Positions 1 to 11,195 of a DNA stretch of 64,000 bases are shown here, one piece after another. The DNA is from Isoetes taiwanensis. Lineage: Eukaryota; Streptophyta; Lycopodiopsida; Isoetales; Isoetaceae. The position numbers and the translations under genes are program-made. The notes under the pieces are model-generated. The model searched no databases, was not told where the DNA came from, and saw only the letters and a list, made by a program, of their open reading frames with translations. Location: contig JAJEKV010000097.1 of assembly GCA_021234155.1 (NCBI GenBank), forward strand, positions 2,804,477 to 2,868,476. Reading direction: 5' to 3'. Each line of letters begins with the position of its first letter. Positions within the stretch are counted from its first letter, which is position 1.

Positions 1-27
1 GTTCAACGGTTTGCACGGACGCGGTGT
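1..27 (-). other. start of ITS1
   Basis: These bases lie just beyond the 3' end of the 18S gene when read on the minus strand, so they should be the first bases of internal transcribed spacer 1. They carry no motif of their own; the call rests on position only. Confidence 0.6.
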
Positions 28-51
28 CAATGATCCTTCCGCAGTTCACCC

Positions 52-98
<47 letters not shown>

Positions 99-161
99 AT
101 GAACTTCACACCGCCACCGCAGCCGAACCGCAAGCCGCCGAGGCAATCCCAACACTTCACC

Positions 162-205
<44 letters not shown>

Positions 206-207
206 GT

Positions 208-256
<49 letters not shown>

Positions 257-268
257 CTGAAGATCAAT

Positions 269-307
<39 letters not shown>

Positions 308-851
308 AGATTGCCCGAGCCTATCGCCCGTGGCATGCACTCGCTGAATCATCATCAGTAGCGCAAGGCGGCGCCCGTAACATCTAAGGGCATCACGCAC
401 TGTTATTGCCTCAAACTTCCATCCGCTAGACGCTAATAGTCCCTCTAAGAAGCTGGCCGCAAAGGAAGACCTTCAGCAGCTAGTTAGTTAGCAGGTCGAG
501 GTCTCGCTCGCTATCGGAATTAACTGCACAAATCACTCCACCAACTAAGAACGCCATGCACCACCACCCATAGAATCAAGAAAGAGCTCTCAACTGCCAA
601 TCCTTACTATGTCCGACCCGTAAGTTTCCCCCGTGTTGAGTCAAATTAAGCCGCTGTGCTCCACCCCCGGTGGTGCCCTTCCACAATTCCTTTAAGTTTC
701 AGCCTTGCACCATACCCCCGAACCCAAAAACTTTGATTTTCATGAGGTGCCGGGCGGAGTCATCGGGTAACATCCCCGCATCCCTAGTCGGCATCGCTTA
801 TGGTTGAGACTAGGACTCAGATCCGATCGCCTTCGAGCCCCCAACTTTCGC

Positions 852-891
<40 letters not shown>

Positions 892-1847
892 CAGTAGTTC
901 GCCTTTCATAAATCCAAGAATTTCACCTCGACAATGAAATACTTAATGCCCCTAACCGCCCCTATTAATCATTACTCCGTCCCAAGACCAACGGAAAAGG
1001 ACCGGGTCCTATCACGCTATTCCATGCTAACATATTCAGAGCATAGGCCCGCTTTGAGCACTCTAATTTTTCAAAGTAACAGCAGCCGCTGCTCGGGCCC
1101 CAGCCAATTAAGGCCGTGACAACGCCGCCAACTAGAAGGGTGAAATGCCCAAAGCACACCCCGAGGGGCGGACCGCGCATCCCACCCCGAGATCCAACTA
1201 CGAAGCTTTTTAACCGCAACAACTTAAATATACGCTATTGAGCTGGAATTTATGGGGCTGCCGGGCACCAGACTTGCCCTCCAATGGATCCTCGCTAAGG
1301 GATTTAGATTGTACTCATTCCATTACCAGACTTGTAGAAGCCCAAGATTGTTATTTATTGTTCACTCACTACCTCCCCGTGATCGGGATTGGGTAATTTG
1401 CGCTACCGCCGCCTTTCCTTGGATGTGGTGGTAGCCGCCTCGTGCTCCCTCTCCGAATCGAACCCTAATTCCCCGCCACCCGCCACCACCATGGTAGGCC
1501 ACTATCCTACCATCGAAAAGTTGATAGGGCAGAAATTTGAATGAAATATCGCCGGGCGCTTAAGGCCGCGGCGATTCGACTAGTTATCATGAGTCATCGT
1601 CAGGAGCGTGCAAGCCCAGATCGCCTTTTATCTCGATAAATGCATCCCTTCCATGGGTCGGGACTTGGTGCACGATAGCTCTAGAATTACTACGGTTATC
1701 CGAAAGTAGTAAGATACCATCAAATAAACTATAATCGATTTAATGAGCCATTCGCAGCTTCACACAAGACAAGGTAGCTTATACTTACACATGCATGGCT
1801 TAATCTTTGAGACAAGCATATGACTACCGGGCAGGATCAACCAGGTA
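28..1847 (-). rRNA. 18S (small subunit) ribosomal RNA
   Basis: The complement carries the plant 18S 5' end (TACCTGGTTGATCCTGCC-like, at 1847) and the 3' end closing in GGATCATTG at 28. The conserved blocks around the decoding site, the AATTAAGCC/TTGACTCAA region and the 5' domain lie in the right order between them. Its length, about 1820 nt, fits a land-plant 18S. Several nearly invariant places differ from the family consensus. The 530-loop near 1250 has lost its CCGCGG, the terminal stem near 45 lacks a G, and a CTGG near 1828 reads CCGGG. These could mean a pseudogene copy, but the changes favour CTG/CAG sites and look more like consensus error. The short open frames in this region are not genes. 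Confidence 0.97.
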
Positions 1848-4795
1848 GCTTCCATAAAGGGACAGCCATCCACCCACACCGGGTGGAGGGGCACAACGAG
1901 AGGGAACGATCAAGATCGACCGCCGCTCCCAAAGGGGCCGAAGCGGCAAGACGATGGAGGCATGGTCGCCCGGCACCAACACTTGAAGTGGGAGGTCGGC
2001 CGCCAGGCCAACAAAGAAAGAAAGACAGAGGAGAGAAGGACATGCACCGCACCAACCGAAAGTGTCCAAGAATGAAACCGAACCGCCACCAAAACGACGG
2101 AGGCCGTGGGAACACACATGATGAGGACTAGGTCGAGTTTAACATTGAACGCCTCGAACTTGTTGTGTGCATCCGAACTCCAAAGATGGTAGGTGGAAGA
2201 GGTTTCCGCCGCTCCCCGGCTACACAAAGAGGGTAAAAGCACATCTCCAACCATCCAAGGCCTATGCATTGGCGGGCGAGAGCAGGGCCACCAACCACAA
2301 CGAGCCCCGCAATCCGTAATCCAGGCCACAACCGCCATGAACGAGCCAAACGGGACCCAATGGGGCAACGGAAACAAGAGCAAGGCACCACCACAAAGAC
2401 AACCCAACCGGACGGGTCCGAGAGGGAGGGCACGATGGAGCCAAGCCCAAAACCAACATCACATTCCCAACAGGCCTTGGCAACCTTCCCACCAACCCGC
2501 TTCCGGGAGGCAGGTCGGACACCGAGGCCAATTTCCAACATTGAGGAACCAACACGCCAAAGCCAACCAAAGGCGACGGAAACAACGGAGGGCACCAAGC
2601 CGGTGTGGCACACAAACCCGAGGAACCGAATCCTTTGAACACGGGCGAAAGCACGACGCGAAGTCAGGGACCCGCATTGTAGCACGCAACAACAAGGTGA
2701 AATGCACTTCCCAACTTCCAACTCAATCTGAACACGCACAAATCCCCCAAGCCAAGGCGGGTCCAATAACGGGCCCGGACACGATTAGCCAAAACGACCA
2801 AGGGCAAGCAACCCATTCCATTCCAGCTCCAGCCCGCCTTACTTACATGCTTGGGAAGGAAAGCCACCAACCGGCTAGACCAACCCAACAAGCAACCGGC
2901 CCCGAGTAGTAGCCGCCGAAGTCGAAAGCAAGAGTGTTGGCCATGTTCACGGCTAAAAGTCTTGGTCGACGCCAAGGCCCCGCCGAGCCAAAACGAATGC
3001 CAAGGACCAACACCACCCGACAAGGACCACCCACCTTGCCCAAAACCGTTTCAGAAGTTCACCATGTCTCCTCCGACTGCGGAACGACTCCATGGCCAAG
3101 ACAAGGGGAAGCCGAAAGCAACCCGGTTGGGAAGCAAAACCACCAATTAGTGCAAATCGCGGATCACCGAGCCCGCCATCGGTAACCAGCCGCACCAGCC
3201 CTCGCCTAAGATCATCCGCCGGGCGATGGCGATCCTACCAAAAAGCCTTGAACCAACCGAGCCGGGCTACCAGCCATTTAGTTCAAACCAACAACCAGCC
3301 AAACCAGCCAGGCTAAGCCGCGCCGATGCCGCCGCACCAGCTATCCGCCGGGCTAACCGACAAGCCACCAGCCAAACGCGTTCCTCACACACGGCACACC
3401 ACCAACCAACCAACAATGCGAGCCAACGCACCGAGCCAACCAACCGCGTCAAGGAAGGAGCCAACCAGCCGGGCACAACCCAAGGAGGAACTTGAGTCGG
3501 GCCACCGAGATGACCAAGCCAAGATACCAGAGGTGACCAAACCGGTGGAGCCAGCCAAAACGACCAACGGAACCAACCGGTCGGGTGGGGAGCCGACTAA
3601 CCGGAGGGACCGAGGGAAGTAACCAACCAGTCATGACCAACCCAAGTTGGGATCTTAAGTGGGTTTTCTACTAAGTGCCCAGCCGAAACCAACCGGAGGT
3701 GACCAAAACCGAGGTGCCTTCATTGTGGAACCAACCGACTAGCCGACCAACCAGACCGACCAAGGGGACCAACCGGTCGGGTAGGGAGCCGACTAACTAA
3801 CCGGACCGACCGAGGGAAGTAACCGACCAGCCATGACCAACCCAAGTTGGGATCTTAAGTGGGTTTTCTACTAAGTGCCCAGCCGAAACCAACCGGAGGT
3901 GACCAAAACCGAGGTGCCTTCATTGTGGAACAAACCGACTAGCCGACCAACCAGATCGACCAACGGAACCAACCGGTCGGGTGGGGAGCCGACTAACGGA
4001 GGGACCGAGGGAAGTAACCTACCAGTCATGACCAACCCAAGTTGGGATCTTAAGTGGGTTTTCTACTAAGTGCCCAGCCCAAAACCAACCGGAGGTGACC
4101 AAAACCGAGGTGCCTTCATTGTGGAACCAACCGACTAGCCGACCAACCAGACCGACCAACGGAACCAACCGGTCGGTTAGGGAGCCGACTAACCGGAGGG
4201 ACCGAGGGAAGTAACCGACCGGGCCATGACCAACCCAAGTTGGGATCTTAAGTGGGTTTTCTACTAAGTGCCCAGCCGAAACCAACCGGAGGTGACCAAA
4301 ACCGAGGGGTGCCTTCATTGTGGAACCAACCGACTAGCCAACCAAACCAAACCCCACCAACGGAACCAACCGGTCGGTTAGGGGAGTCGACTAACCGGAC
4401 CGACCGAGGAAAGGAACCGACCAGCCATGACCAACCCAAGTTGGGATCTTAAGTGGGTTTTCTACTAAGTGCCCAGCCAAAACCAACCGAGGTGACCAAA
4501 ACGGAGGAGCCTTCATGGTGGAACAAACCGACTAGCCGACCAACCAAACCGACCAACGGAACCAACCAGCCGGGCAGCAAGGATCCAAGAGCTGAAAGGG
4601 GGGCGATTGGCTTTTGCGCGCTTTTGGAGTAGCCAAACGATCCAGAGAGTACTAAGGTGCACAAAGGCTAGAGCAACCCCGCGGGGGGTAGCCAAAACCG
4701 AAAGTGAGCAAACCGCCCAAGTCTAACCGCTGTACTAAGTCGCCCAAGACCAAGTGCAAACTGCCCCTTCCACTATCCCCGTGGTTTGTGAATGC
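1848..4795 (-). other. 5' external transcribed spacer (inferred)
   Basis: This is the sequence upstream of 18S in the direction of its transcription, up to a Pol I promoter-like site near 4800. It is GC-rich and strand-asymmetric: the plus strand is rich in CCAACC and AACCAACC words. It holds no tRNA or 5S gene. The part at 1848-3540 has no regular tandem unit, only low-complexity AC-rich text. The many overlapping open frames on both strands follow from the base composition. The span as a transcribed spacer is an inference from the promoter candidate. Confidence 0.5.
3634..4580. repeat. about 200-bp tandem repeat in the rDNA spacer, about 5 copies
   Basis: The word TGACCAACCCAAGTTGGG recurs at 3634, 3834, 4029, 4228 and 4428, giving spacings of 200, 195, 199 and 200 bp. 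Each unit also holds TCTTAAGTGGGTTTTCTACT, then a CCAACCGGTCGG block. A partial unit precedes the array at about 3541. It lies between 18S and the promoter candidate, so it is probably transcribed as part of the pre-rRNA leader. Confidence 0.92.
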
Positions 4796-4812
4796 CCCCA
4801 CACTTTTATGTC
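4790..4812 (-). promoter_or_regulatory. candidate RNA polymerase I start site
   Basis: The complement reads CATAAAAGTGTGGGGGC, which resembles the plant Pol I initiation element: a TATA-like A/T run followed within a few bases by a G run. It points toward 18S and sits between two different repeat families, where the promoter is often found. A second, weaker candidate lies about 30 bp away, where the complement reads CCTTTATGGGCGGGGGG. No experimental start is visible from sequence. Confidence 0.3.
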
Positions 4813-5239
4813 AAAAATAGGGGCCCCCCGCCCATAAAGGAGGCTCTGAGCCGCCGCTGAACGACGGCATGGATAGGAAGGGGCGCAAGGAAGCTTATAG
4901 GTGGCAGCCTCCCCGCCAATCGGAGCATTCCACGCGGCGCCAAATAGGCGCCTATTGTCAGCACCCCGTTATCAGCCAGGGCGCCGCCGCCAAGGCGGGG
5001 GCGGACCCCCAGACGACGCACGCCGGCCCGGGGCTTTAGACGGGGAGTGCCGCCGATGCGGCGCCAAGTCGCCGTGGGGACGTGGCAGGCCGCCCCGACA
5101 CGCCACGCAGGGCCTCTGCTGACGCCGCCAGGTCCCCCCGTTATCAGCCATAGCCCCCGTTATCAGCCATGGCGGGCGCGACGGGCCTAGAGCCGCCCGG
5201 GCCATCCTACGAGGCAAACGCTGGACCGGGCGAGGGGCG

Positions 5240-6135
5240 CGCATTGCTGACGTGGAAACCATCTCGCACGCCATCCAAGACCCGCGGATGACGGTCAGGC
5301 CCCCGTTATCAGCCAAAACCCCGTTATCGCCGAGGCCGAGGCATGCGCGACCCGGACGGCCTAGAGCCGCCGGCGGCATTATCAGCCAAGGACGCTGGCA
5401 AGGGCTTAGAACCTGGCGGCTGGCAGGGCAGGGCGCATTGCTGACGTGGAAACCATCTCGGCACGCCGTCCAAGGTGCGTGCTGACGTGTCAGACCCCCG
5501 TTATCAGCCAAGTACCCCCGTTATCAGCCGAGGCGCGGCGCTGACGGGTTTTAGAGCCTCGGCGGCGGTCCGGGCGCGGGCAAGGGCGCATTGCTGACGT
5601 GGAAACCATCTCGGCACGCCGTCCAAGGCCCGTGCTGACGTGTCAGCCCCCCGTTATCAGCCAAGTACCCCCGTTATCAGCCGAGGCGTGCGCGACGGGC
5701 CTAGAGCCGCCCCGGGCGGTCCGGCGGGGGCAAGGGCGCATTGCTGACGTGGAAACCATCTCGGCACGCTGTCCAAGGCCCGTGCTGACGTGTCAGTCCC
5801 CCGTTATCAGCCAAGTACCCCCGTTATCAGCCGGGGCGCGCTGACGGGCTTATACGCTTTCGGCGGTCCGGCGGGGGCAAGGGCGCATTGCTGACGTGGA
5901 AACCAGCTTGGCACGCCGTCCAAGACCCGTGATGACGTGTCAGTCCCCCGTTATCAGCCAAGTACCCCCGTTATCAGCCGAGGCGTGCGCGACGGGCCTA
6001 GAGCCGCCCCGGGCGGTCCGGCGCGGGCAAGGGCGCATTGCTGACGTGGAAACCATGTCGGCACGCTGTCCAAGACCCGTGCTGATGTGTCGGGCACCCA
6101 TTATCATCCGTGGCACGGGAGGAGGCCGCCAACTT
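5240..6135. repeat. about 150-bp tandem repeat of the rDNA spacer, 6 copies
   Basis: GCATTGCTGACGTGGAAACC recurs at 5241, 5435, 5588, 5738, 5885 and 6035. After a first spacing of 194 bp the spacings are 153, 150, 147 and 150 bp. Each unit also carries one or two copies of CCCCCGTTATCAGCC and a GACGGGCCTAGAGCCGCC block. It lies upstream of the Pol I promoter candidate, the place of spacer enhancer-type repeats in plants. That role is inferred from position. Confidence 0.9.
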
Positions 6136-7720
6136 AGGCTTTAGGCGGCAATGTTGGCTCCGGGCGGTCATATGCCGCAAAAGCGGAGCCGGGGCGGAAA
6201 AAATGCGGGGAGCCTAGACAAAAACCAGACAAGCAATGTCCTCCAAGGTCAGAAGTCATCCGGAAGGTCGCCCGCTATCAGCCTCAAAGACGAAGAAGAG
6301 GCAAGAAAGACCGCCGCGATCCACCATGTGCCGCCCGCGCCTTGCTTGGTCGGGCGGCGGGTCCGTCGCGGAATTGCGCGGTTGCCGACACGCCAACCAT
6401 CTCCCCTTGTCGTAAAGGTCACTGCTGATGTGGCAGGCCGCCTCGTTATCGGCCGTGGCACGAGATGAGACCGCCAAGTCGGGCTTGAGGCGTCAACGAT
6501 GGCTCTCGGGCGGTCATGAGCCACAAACACGGATTCGCGGGCATATGCGGGGATATGACATGGAAACCATATCGAATGCCATCCGTAACCCGTAGTGACG
6601 GAAGGCCGCCTCGCTATCAGCCAAGGCGCAAGAAGAGGCATTAAAGGCCGCCGCGATCCACCAAGTAGTGCCGCCCATGCGCCCCGCCGAGGTCGGCGCG
6701 GTCCGGGCGCTGCGGAAATGGCGCTGTCGACGTGGTAACCATCTCTCCTTGTTGTAAAGGCCCGCGTCGATGGTGGCAGGTCGCCCTTTATCAGCCGCGG
6801 GCGAAGAGGTGGCCGCCAACTCGGGCTTGAGGCGGCAACCGGGTTCGGGCGGCCGCCCACCGCAAACGATATCCGGGCGGGGGCAAATGCGGGATATGGC
6901 ATGGAAGCCATATCCTAATGTCCTCCAAGACGGTGGTGATGTGGCAGGCCCCCCGTGATCAGCCACAATGCGAGAAGGTGCAGAAAAAGGCCGCCGCGAT
7001 CTACCAAGTGTCGCCTCAGGCGGTCCCGCTTGGCCGAGCGCGGTTCGGGCGCTGCGTGAAAGGGGCGTGTTGTTATGGCGTGGTAACCATCTTCCCATGT
7101 CTTGGAAGACTCATGCTGATGTGTCAGGCCGCCCGTGAATCGACGGGAAGAAGAGGAGGCCGCCAACTCGGGCTTGAGGCGGCAACGGTGGCTACGGGCG
7201 GTCATGCACCGTAGACGCGGATCTTGCGCGGGCAAATGCGGGATATGACAAGGAAACCATATCGGAATGTCTCCAAGATACGTAGTGATGTGGCAGGCCG
7301 CCGGCCCATCAGCCAGAAGCGCGAAAAGACGCCGTAAAGGCCGCCGCGATCTACCAAGCGCCGCCCGCGGCGGCTTGGCGCGGGCCGGCGCGGGTCCGAC
7401 GACGCGTGAAAGGGGCGGTCGCCGACGTTGTAACCATCTCCCCATGTCATCCAACACCCGCGCTAATGTGGTAGGCGCCCCGCTCTCGACTTGGCACGGG
7501 GAGAGGCCGCCAACTCGGGCTTGAGGCGGCAAAGGTGGCTACGGGCGGTCATAGCGCCATGAACGAGGACCAGGTGGGGGCAAATGCGAGGAGACCACAT
7601 GGAAACCGGGTCGGCACGTGACCAAAGACTGTGCAAACATGTCAGGCCACCCGTCATTGGCCGGGGTACAGGAGGAGGCGCCGAGGCGGGATTGGTGCGG
7701 CAACCGCGGACTCGGGCCCA
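6126..7720. repeat. about 345-bp tandem repeat of the rDNA spacer, about 5 copies
   Basis: A block built on CCGCCAACTCGGGCTTGAGG plus GGGCGGTCAT recurs at about 6126, 6470, 6810, 7158 and 7504, with spacings of 340-348 bp. Between the blocks come a GGATATGACATGGAAACCATATC-like segment and an AAGGCCGCCGCGATC segment. The TGACGTGGAAACC word is shared with the neighbouring 150-bp family, so the longer unit probably grew from it. Confidence 0.85.
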
Positions 7721-7749
7721 AGGAGGACAATCCAAAACGACCAGCCAAA

Positions 7750-9005
7750 GAGAATGCAACCGGGATGCCACCAACTTGGGCGGGGAGCCAACTAACCGAG
7801 ATGGAAGCCGCCAAGTCAGTGGGGGGAGCTAATAACAACGGCGATCCCGTGACACCACCGAAGTCCAAGCAAGGCAACCACCACCAAGTCCGTGTGGGAG
7901 GCAACGACGGCGAGCCAAACACACCACAAGTTGGGTGGGGGGCGATCCACGACACCACCAGTTCGGGTGGGTAGCCATGTCATAGAGCCAAGCACCACCA
8001 CCACACCACCGGCCGGTTGGGTAGCCGACTAGCGGAGCCAAAGGTCACCAAGTCGGTTGAGAGACCAAGGAGGACGATCCAAGTAGGGTGGGCAGCCAAC
8101 CAAGCCGAAACGGGTAACCGAAGCGGAGCCAAACACCACCGCCACCAAGTCGGGTGGGCAGCCAACTAACACCAACCAAACACCACCCGGGTGGGCAGCA
8201 CACCACCCACCAACCGGTTGGGTAGCCACCATTATCGGAGCCAAACTCCACCAAGTCGGTTGAGAGACCAAGGAGGACGATCCAAGTCGGGTGGGCAGCC
8301 AACTAACCCAACCAAACACCACCGAGTCGGGTGGGCAGCCAAACACCACCAAGTCGTGTGGGCAGCCAACCACCACCAAGTCAAATGGGGAGCCAAACTA
8401 ACCGACAGAGCCACCAAGTCGAAAGTGGGCAGCCAACTAGTCGAACCAAACACCACCGAAGCCGGGTGGGCAGCCAACCACCACCACCAAGTCGAGTGGG
8501 GAGCCAAACACCACCAACTCGGGTGGGTAGAACTGATCGATCCGACCACACGACACGACCAAGTCGGGTGGGCAGCCAACTAACCGAACCAAACACCACC
8601 CCGACGCGTGGGCAGCCAACCACCCAGCCAAACACCACCAAGTCGTGTGGGTAGCCAAGCTGATCGATTAGACCACACGACACGACCAAGTCGGGTGAGG
8701 AGACAACAACGGCGATCCAAGTCCTCGCCAAGTCGGATGGGTAGCCGACATAGCCATCAAGTCGAGTGGGCAGCCAGTCGGGTGGGCAGCCAACCACCAC
8801 CAAGTCGTGCGGGGGGCCAAACACCACCAAGTCGGTTGGGTAGCCAAACTAACCGACAGAGCCACCAAGTCGGGTGGGCAGCCAACTAACCGAACCAAAC
8901 ACCACCGAGTCGAGTGGGGAGCCAAACACAACCAAGTCGGGTGGGAAGCCAACAACGGCGGGCCAAAGACCCGACCAAGTTGGATGGGTAGCCAAACACC
9001 CCTAG
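7750..9005. repeat. short degenerate spacer repeats (CCACCAAGTCGGGTGGGCAGCC type)
   Basis: A unit of about 25-50 bp, built from ACCACCAAGTCGGGTGGG and GCAGCCAAC, recurs dozens of times with varied spacing up to about 9000. Longer runs are repeated within it, such as GAGAGACCAAGGAGGACGATCC at about 8058 and 8260. The array stops abruptly at the change to AT-rich sequence. All the long open frames here, Pro/Thr/Asn-rich or Trp/Leu-rich, are translations of the repeat. Confidence 0.85.
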
Positions 9006-9630
9006 TAATCAGATTCAACCGGATGTAAATATATATGAAACCAAAAGTGGAACTTGCAAGGAAGGAAACCAAGAAACCATATTGATTTAATTTGTAATAA
9101 ATGCAACAAATATGCAGATCCATTAGAAGCAACTTTGACAAAATATTGCTGACCTGTGTTGTATGAGGCAAACATTTAGCTTAAGGTGAGTTCTAGAAGA
9201 AAGATTTGAAAGGAAAGCTACAATAAAACCAAAACTTGTTGATGTGAAATTATTTTGCGGTCTCCTTATGATAGTCCTTTATAGGAGCTTGAAACAAATA
9301 CAAATTGGGTTAGAAACCCTGCAACCTCTGGAATTTTAAACAAATCTAAGGTAGAGAAAATAAAGGAAAAAACCTAACAAGCAAAGCAAGCAAAGGGAAA
9401 AACCTAACGATTTACCTCCCGAAGCAGAAATACCTCCTTGTAGAATCGATTATATTCGGAGCCAGCAGAAACAACAAACTATTTTGTCAAGAATAAGAAA
9501 GAGCGGCCGAGTGCCGAGTCTCTTCTGCCATAGAGTTTATTTCTGCGCCGGATTTGGGGGGAGATTCGGTTATATTACACGTGGCCTACAAATTCTGGTA
9601 AGGTTCCCACCCATTCCATTTATTTGAACT
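9006..9630. other. AT-rich non-rDNA sequence next to the rDNA edge
   Basis: Composition switches from GC-rich spacer repeats to AT-rich unique sequence within a few bases near 9005. I see no gene, RNA or recognisable element end here. Confidence 0.6.
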
Positions 9631-9639
9631 AAATTTAAG

Positions 9640-9830
9640 GGTTTGTAATGCGTATCAATGGTCTTAAATTGAAACGCATTTCAAGTATATTTTGTAATGC
9701 ATTTCAAATTGCCACTTAGTGACGCATTTCAAAAGCCTACTTTTATATTTTGTAATGCATTTCAAACACATAAGCGTTACAAATTACAATTGCGTTACAA
9801 TAGGGGCGTTACAGACCCCCTATAAGCACA
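9640..9830. repeat. clustered TGTAATGCATTTCAAA repeats
   Basis: TTTTGTAATGCATTTCAAA or a close variant (ACGCATTTCAAA, AAACGCATTTCAAG) occurs about four times, followed by three GCGTTACA words. Some lie close to inverted pairs, such as TTTGTAATGC with GCGTTACAAA. This may be the inside of a small non-autonomous transposon, but no terminal inverted repeat with a target duplication is clear. Confidence 0.4.
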
Positions 9831-9869
9831 ATTTCATTATAATGGGAAAATTTTTAGTAAACTGGAATT

Positions 9870-9995
9870 TTTTTATTATGGGGGTTGTATAGACCTTATG
9901 CGTGGGTTGTATACCGTACGATTACTGTATCATAGACCTTATGCGGGGTTGTATACACGTGTAATAGAGACCTTATGGGGGTTGTATACGCGTCG
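9870..9995. repeat. AGACCTTATG/GGGTTGTATAC tandem repeat, 3 copies
   Basis: AGACCTTATG followed by G-rich GGGTTGTATAC occurs at 9891, 9934 and 9968. The spacings of 43 and 34 bp show an irregular minisatellite. Confidence 0.7.
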
Positions 9996-10199
9996 CGAGA
10001 GCTTCGTTTATCATACATACATGAATATTTAGAGAATATAATAACACGGTATCATATACCAACTTCCAAACACAATAGAGACCTAAGTATGAACTATGTA
10101 TGTCCCTAGTAACCTTCCCCGTGTTCCTAACCCCTTCCCTTCCCCTTCCCTTTCCCTTGGCTGCGAGGTCTAACACCATCACGGGTTAGGAGTCAAGAG

Positions 10200-10800
10200 C
10201 TCACGCTCCTCCCAACTTTGATTCTTCCCACCATATGGGGTACCTAGTCATTAGAAAAAGTAATTCCACGGGATGATACTTTCGGGAAGAAGAGCGGACC
10301 CAACTCCACAAAACCGTTGTACTCGTTTGTAGTACACCCTAATAAGGCCATACATCTGTCCCGGTTAATTTCATGAATGAACTCGATATGTATGCATCCA
10401 GGAAAGTGTGCTAAATATCCGTACGAAGAAGAGGCCTCAATTCTTTGTAGCATCTCGTCCCGGATAAGGAGGGGTTCAAGAAGTCCCCTCATTGCAAGTC
10501 TCCTATAACATTGGATGGATTAATTTCCATCGGTGGCTCATGACCACAATCAAATCGCGCTCGAATGAAGTTGATCAACTCCATTGTAAGCTCCTTGGTG
10601 GGACCGTGGCGCAACCTCCCTCCAGAAAATGGTCCCATAGCTCATCCATTCCGGGCCGCATTGCATGAATGCAGGGCATGCTTGCAGGCCTTCTGGAGTA
10701 GCCCAGGGAGGATTGGGTCCAATCATTTGCAAAAGCAAGCAAGGATCACCGACGGAGCAAGGAACACGGAGCAGAGCAAGTAGCAAGTTCAAGAGCAAGC
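10200..10800. other. no recognised gene; two short minus-strand open frames
   Basis: Minus-strand open frames of 82 codons lie at 10,244-10,492 and 10,550-10,798. Neither has a domain I recognise, and they are in different frames. The second runs into the simple repeat that starts near 10,785. They could be remnants of one minus-strand gene, but nothing in the sequence proves coding. Confidence 0.3.
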
Positions 10801-11005
10801 AAGAAGATCAAGTAGCAAGGAGCACGGGAACAAGATCAAGTAGCAAGGAGCACGGGAATGAAGTAGCAAGGAACAAGGATCAAGATCAAGTAGCAAGAAG
10901 CAATGAACAAGGAAGATCAAGTAGCAAGAAGATCAAGGAACAAGGAAGATCAAGTAGCAAGAAGATCAAGGAACAAGGAAGATGAAGGAGCAAGATTCTT
11001 AAGCA
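10785..11005. repeat. AAGATCAAGTAGCAAG minisatellite, 33-bp unit at its core
   Basis: Short units of the type AGATCAAGTAGCAAG and GGAACAAGG alternate through this stretch. A 33-bp unit is repeated twice without change at about 10,912-10,977. The Lys/Ser-rich open frame over it is a translation of the repeat. Confidence 0.85.
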
Positions 11006-11076
11006 AGGATCAAGATCAAGTAGCAAGGTGAAAAGTGAGGAGTGAAAACAAGGTAAAAGAATTTATAGCTACGAAT

Positions 11077-11195
11077 CCAATAATGTTGAAGTATAATACC
11101 AATAATGTTGAAGTATAATACCAATAATGCTGACGTATAATACCAATAATGCTCACGTATAATACCAATAATGCTGAAGTATTATACCAATAATT
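11077..11195. repeat. 22-bp tandem repeat, 5.5 copies
   Basis: CCAATAATGTTGAAGTATAATA starts at 11,077, 11,099, 11,121, 11,143 and 11,165, exactly 22 bp apart, with a partial sixth unit at 11,187. Later units carry single-base changes (GCTGACG, GCTCACG). Confidence 0.95.

Noticed and set aside
965-1222. Open frames inside the 18S region (both strands)
   Set aside because: They lie wholly within the rRNA gene and arise by chance.
1820-4700. Many overlapping long frames on both strands, Pro/Gln/Arg-rich or Trp/Val/Leu-rich
   Set aside because: They follow from GC-rich, strand-biased spacer sequence; overlapping frames on both strands show no selection for coding.
3634-6135. CRISPR-like array (regular repeats)
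   Set aside because: The repeats are long head-to-tail units with no short repeat and unique-spacer pattern, and the setting is plant rDNA.
1848-9005. 5S rRNA gene within the spacer, as in some early land plants
   Set aside because: I searched by eye for the 5S core (GGATCCCATCAGAAC and its complement) and did not find it; the part of the spacer next to 26S is not in the window, so linkage elsewhere is not excluded.
7584-9171. Pro/Thr/Asn-rich repeated 'proteins'
   Set aside because: They are translations of the short rDNA spacer repeat and stop where the repeat stops.
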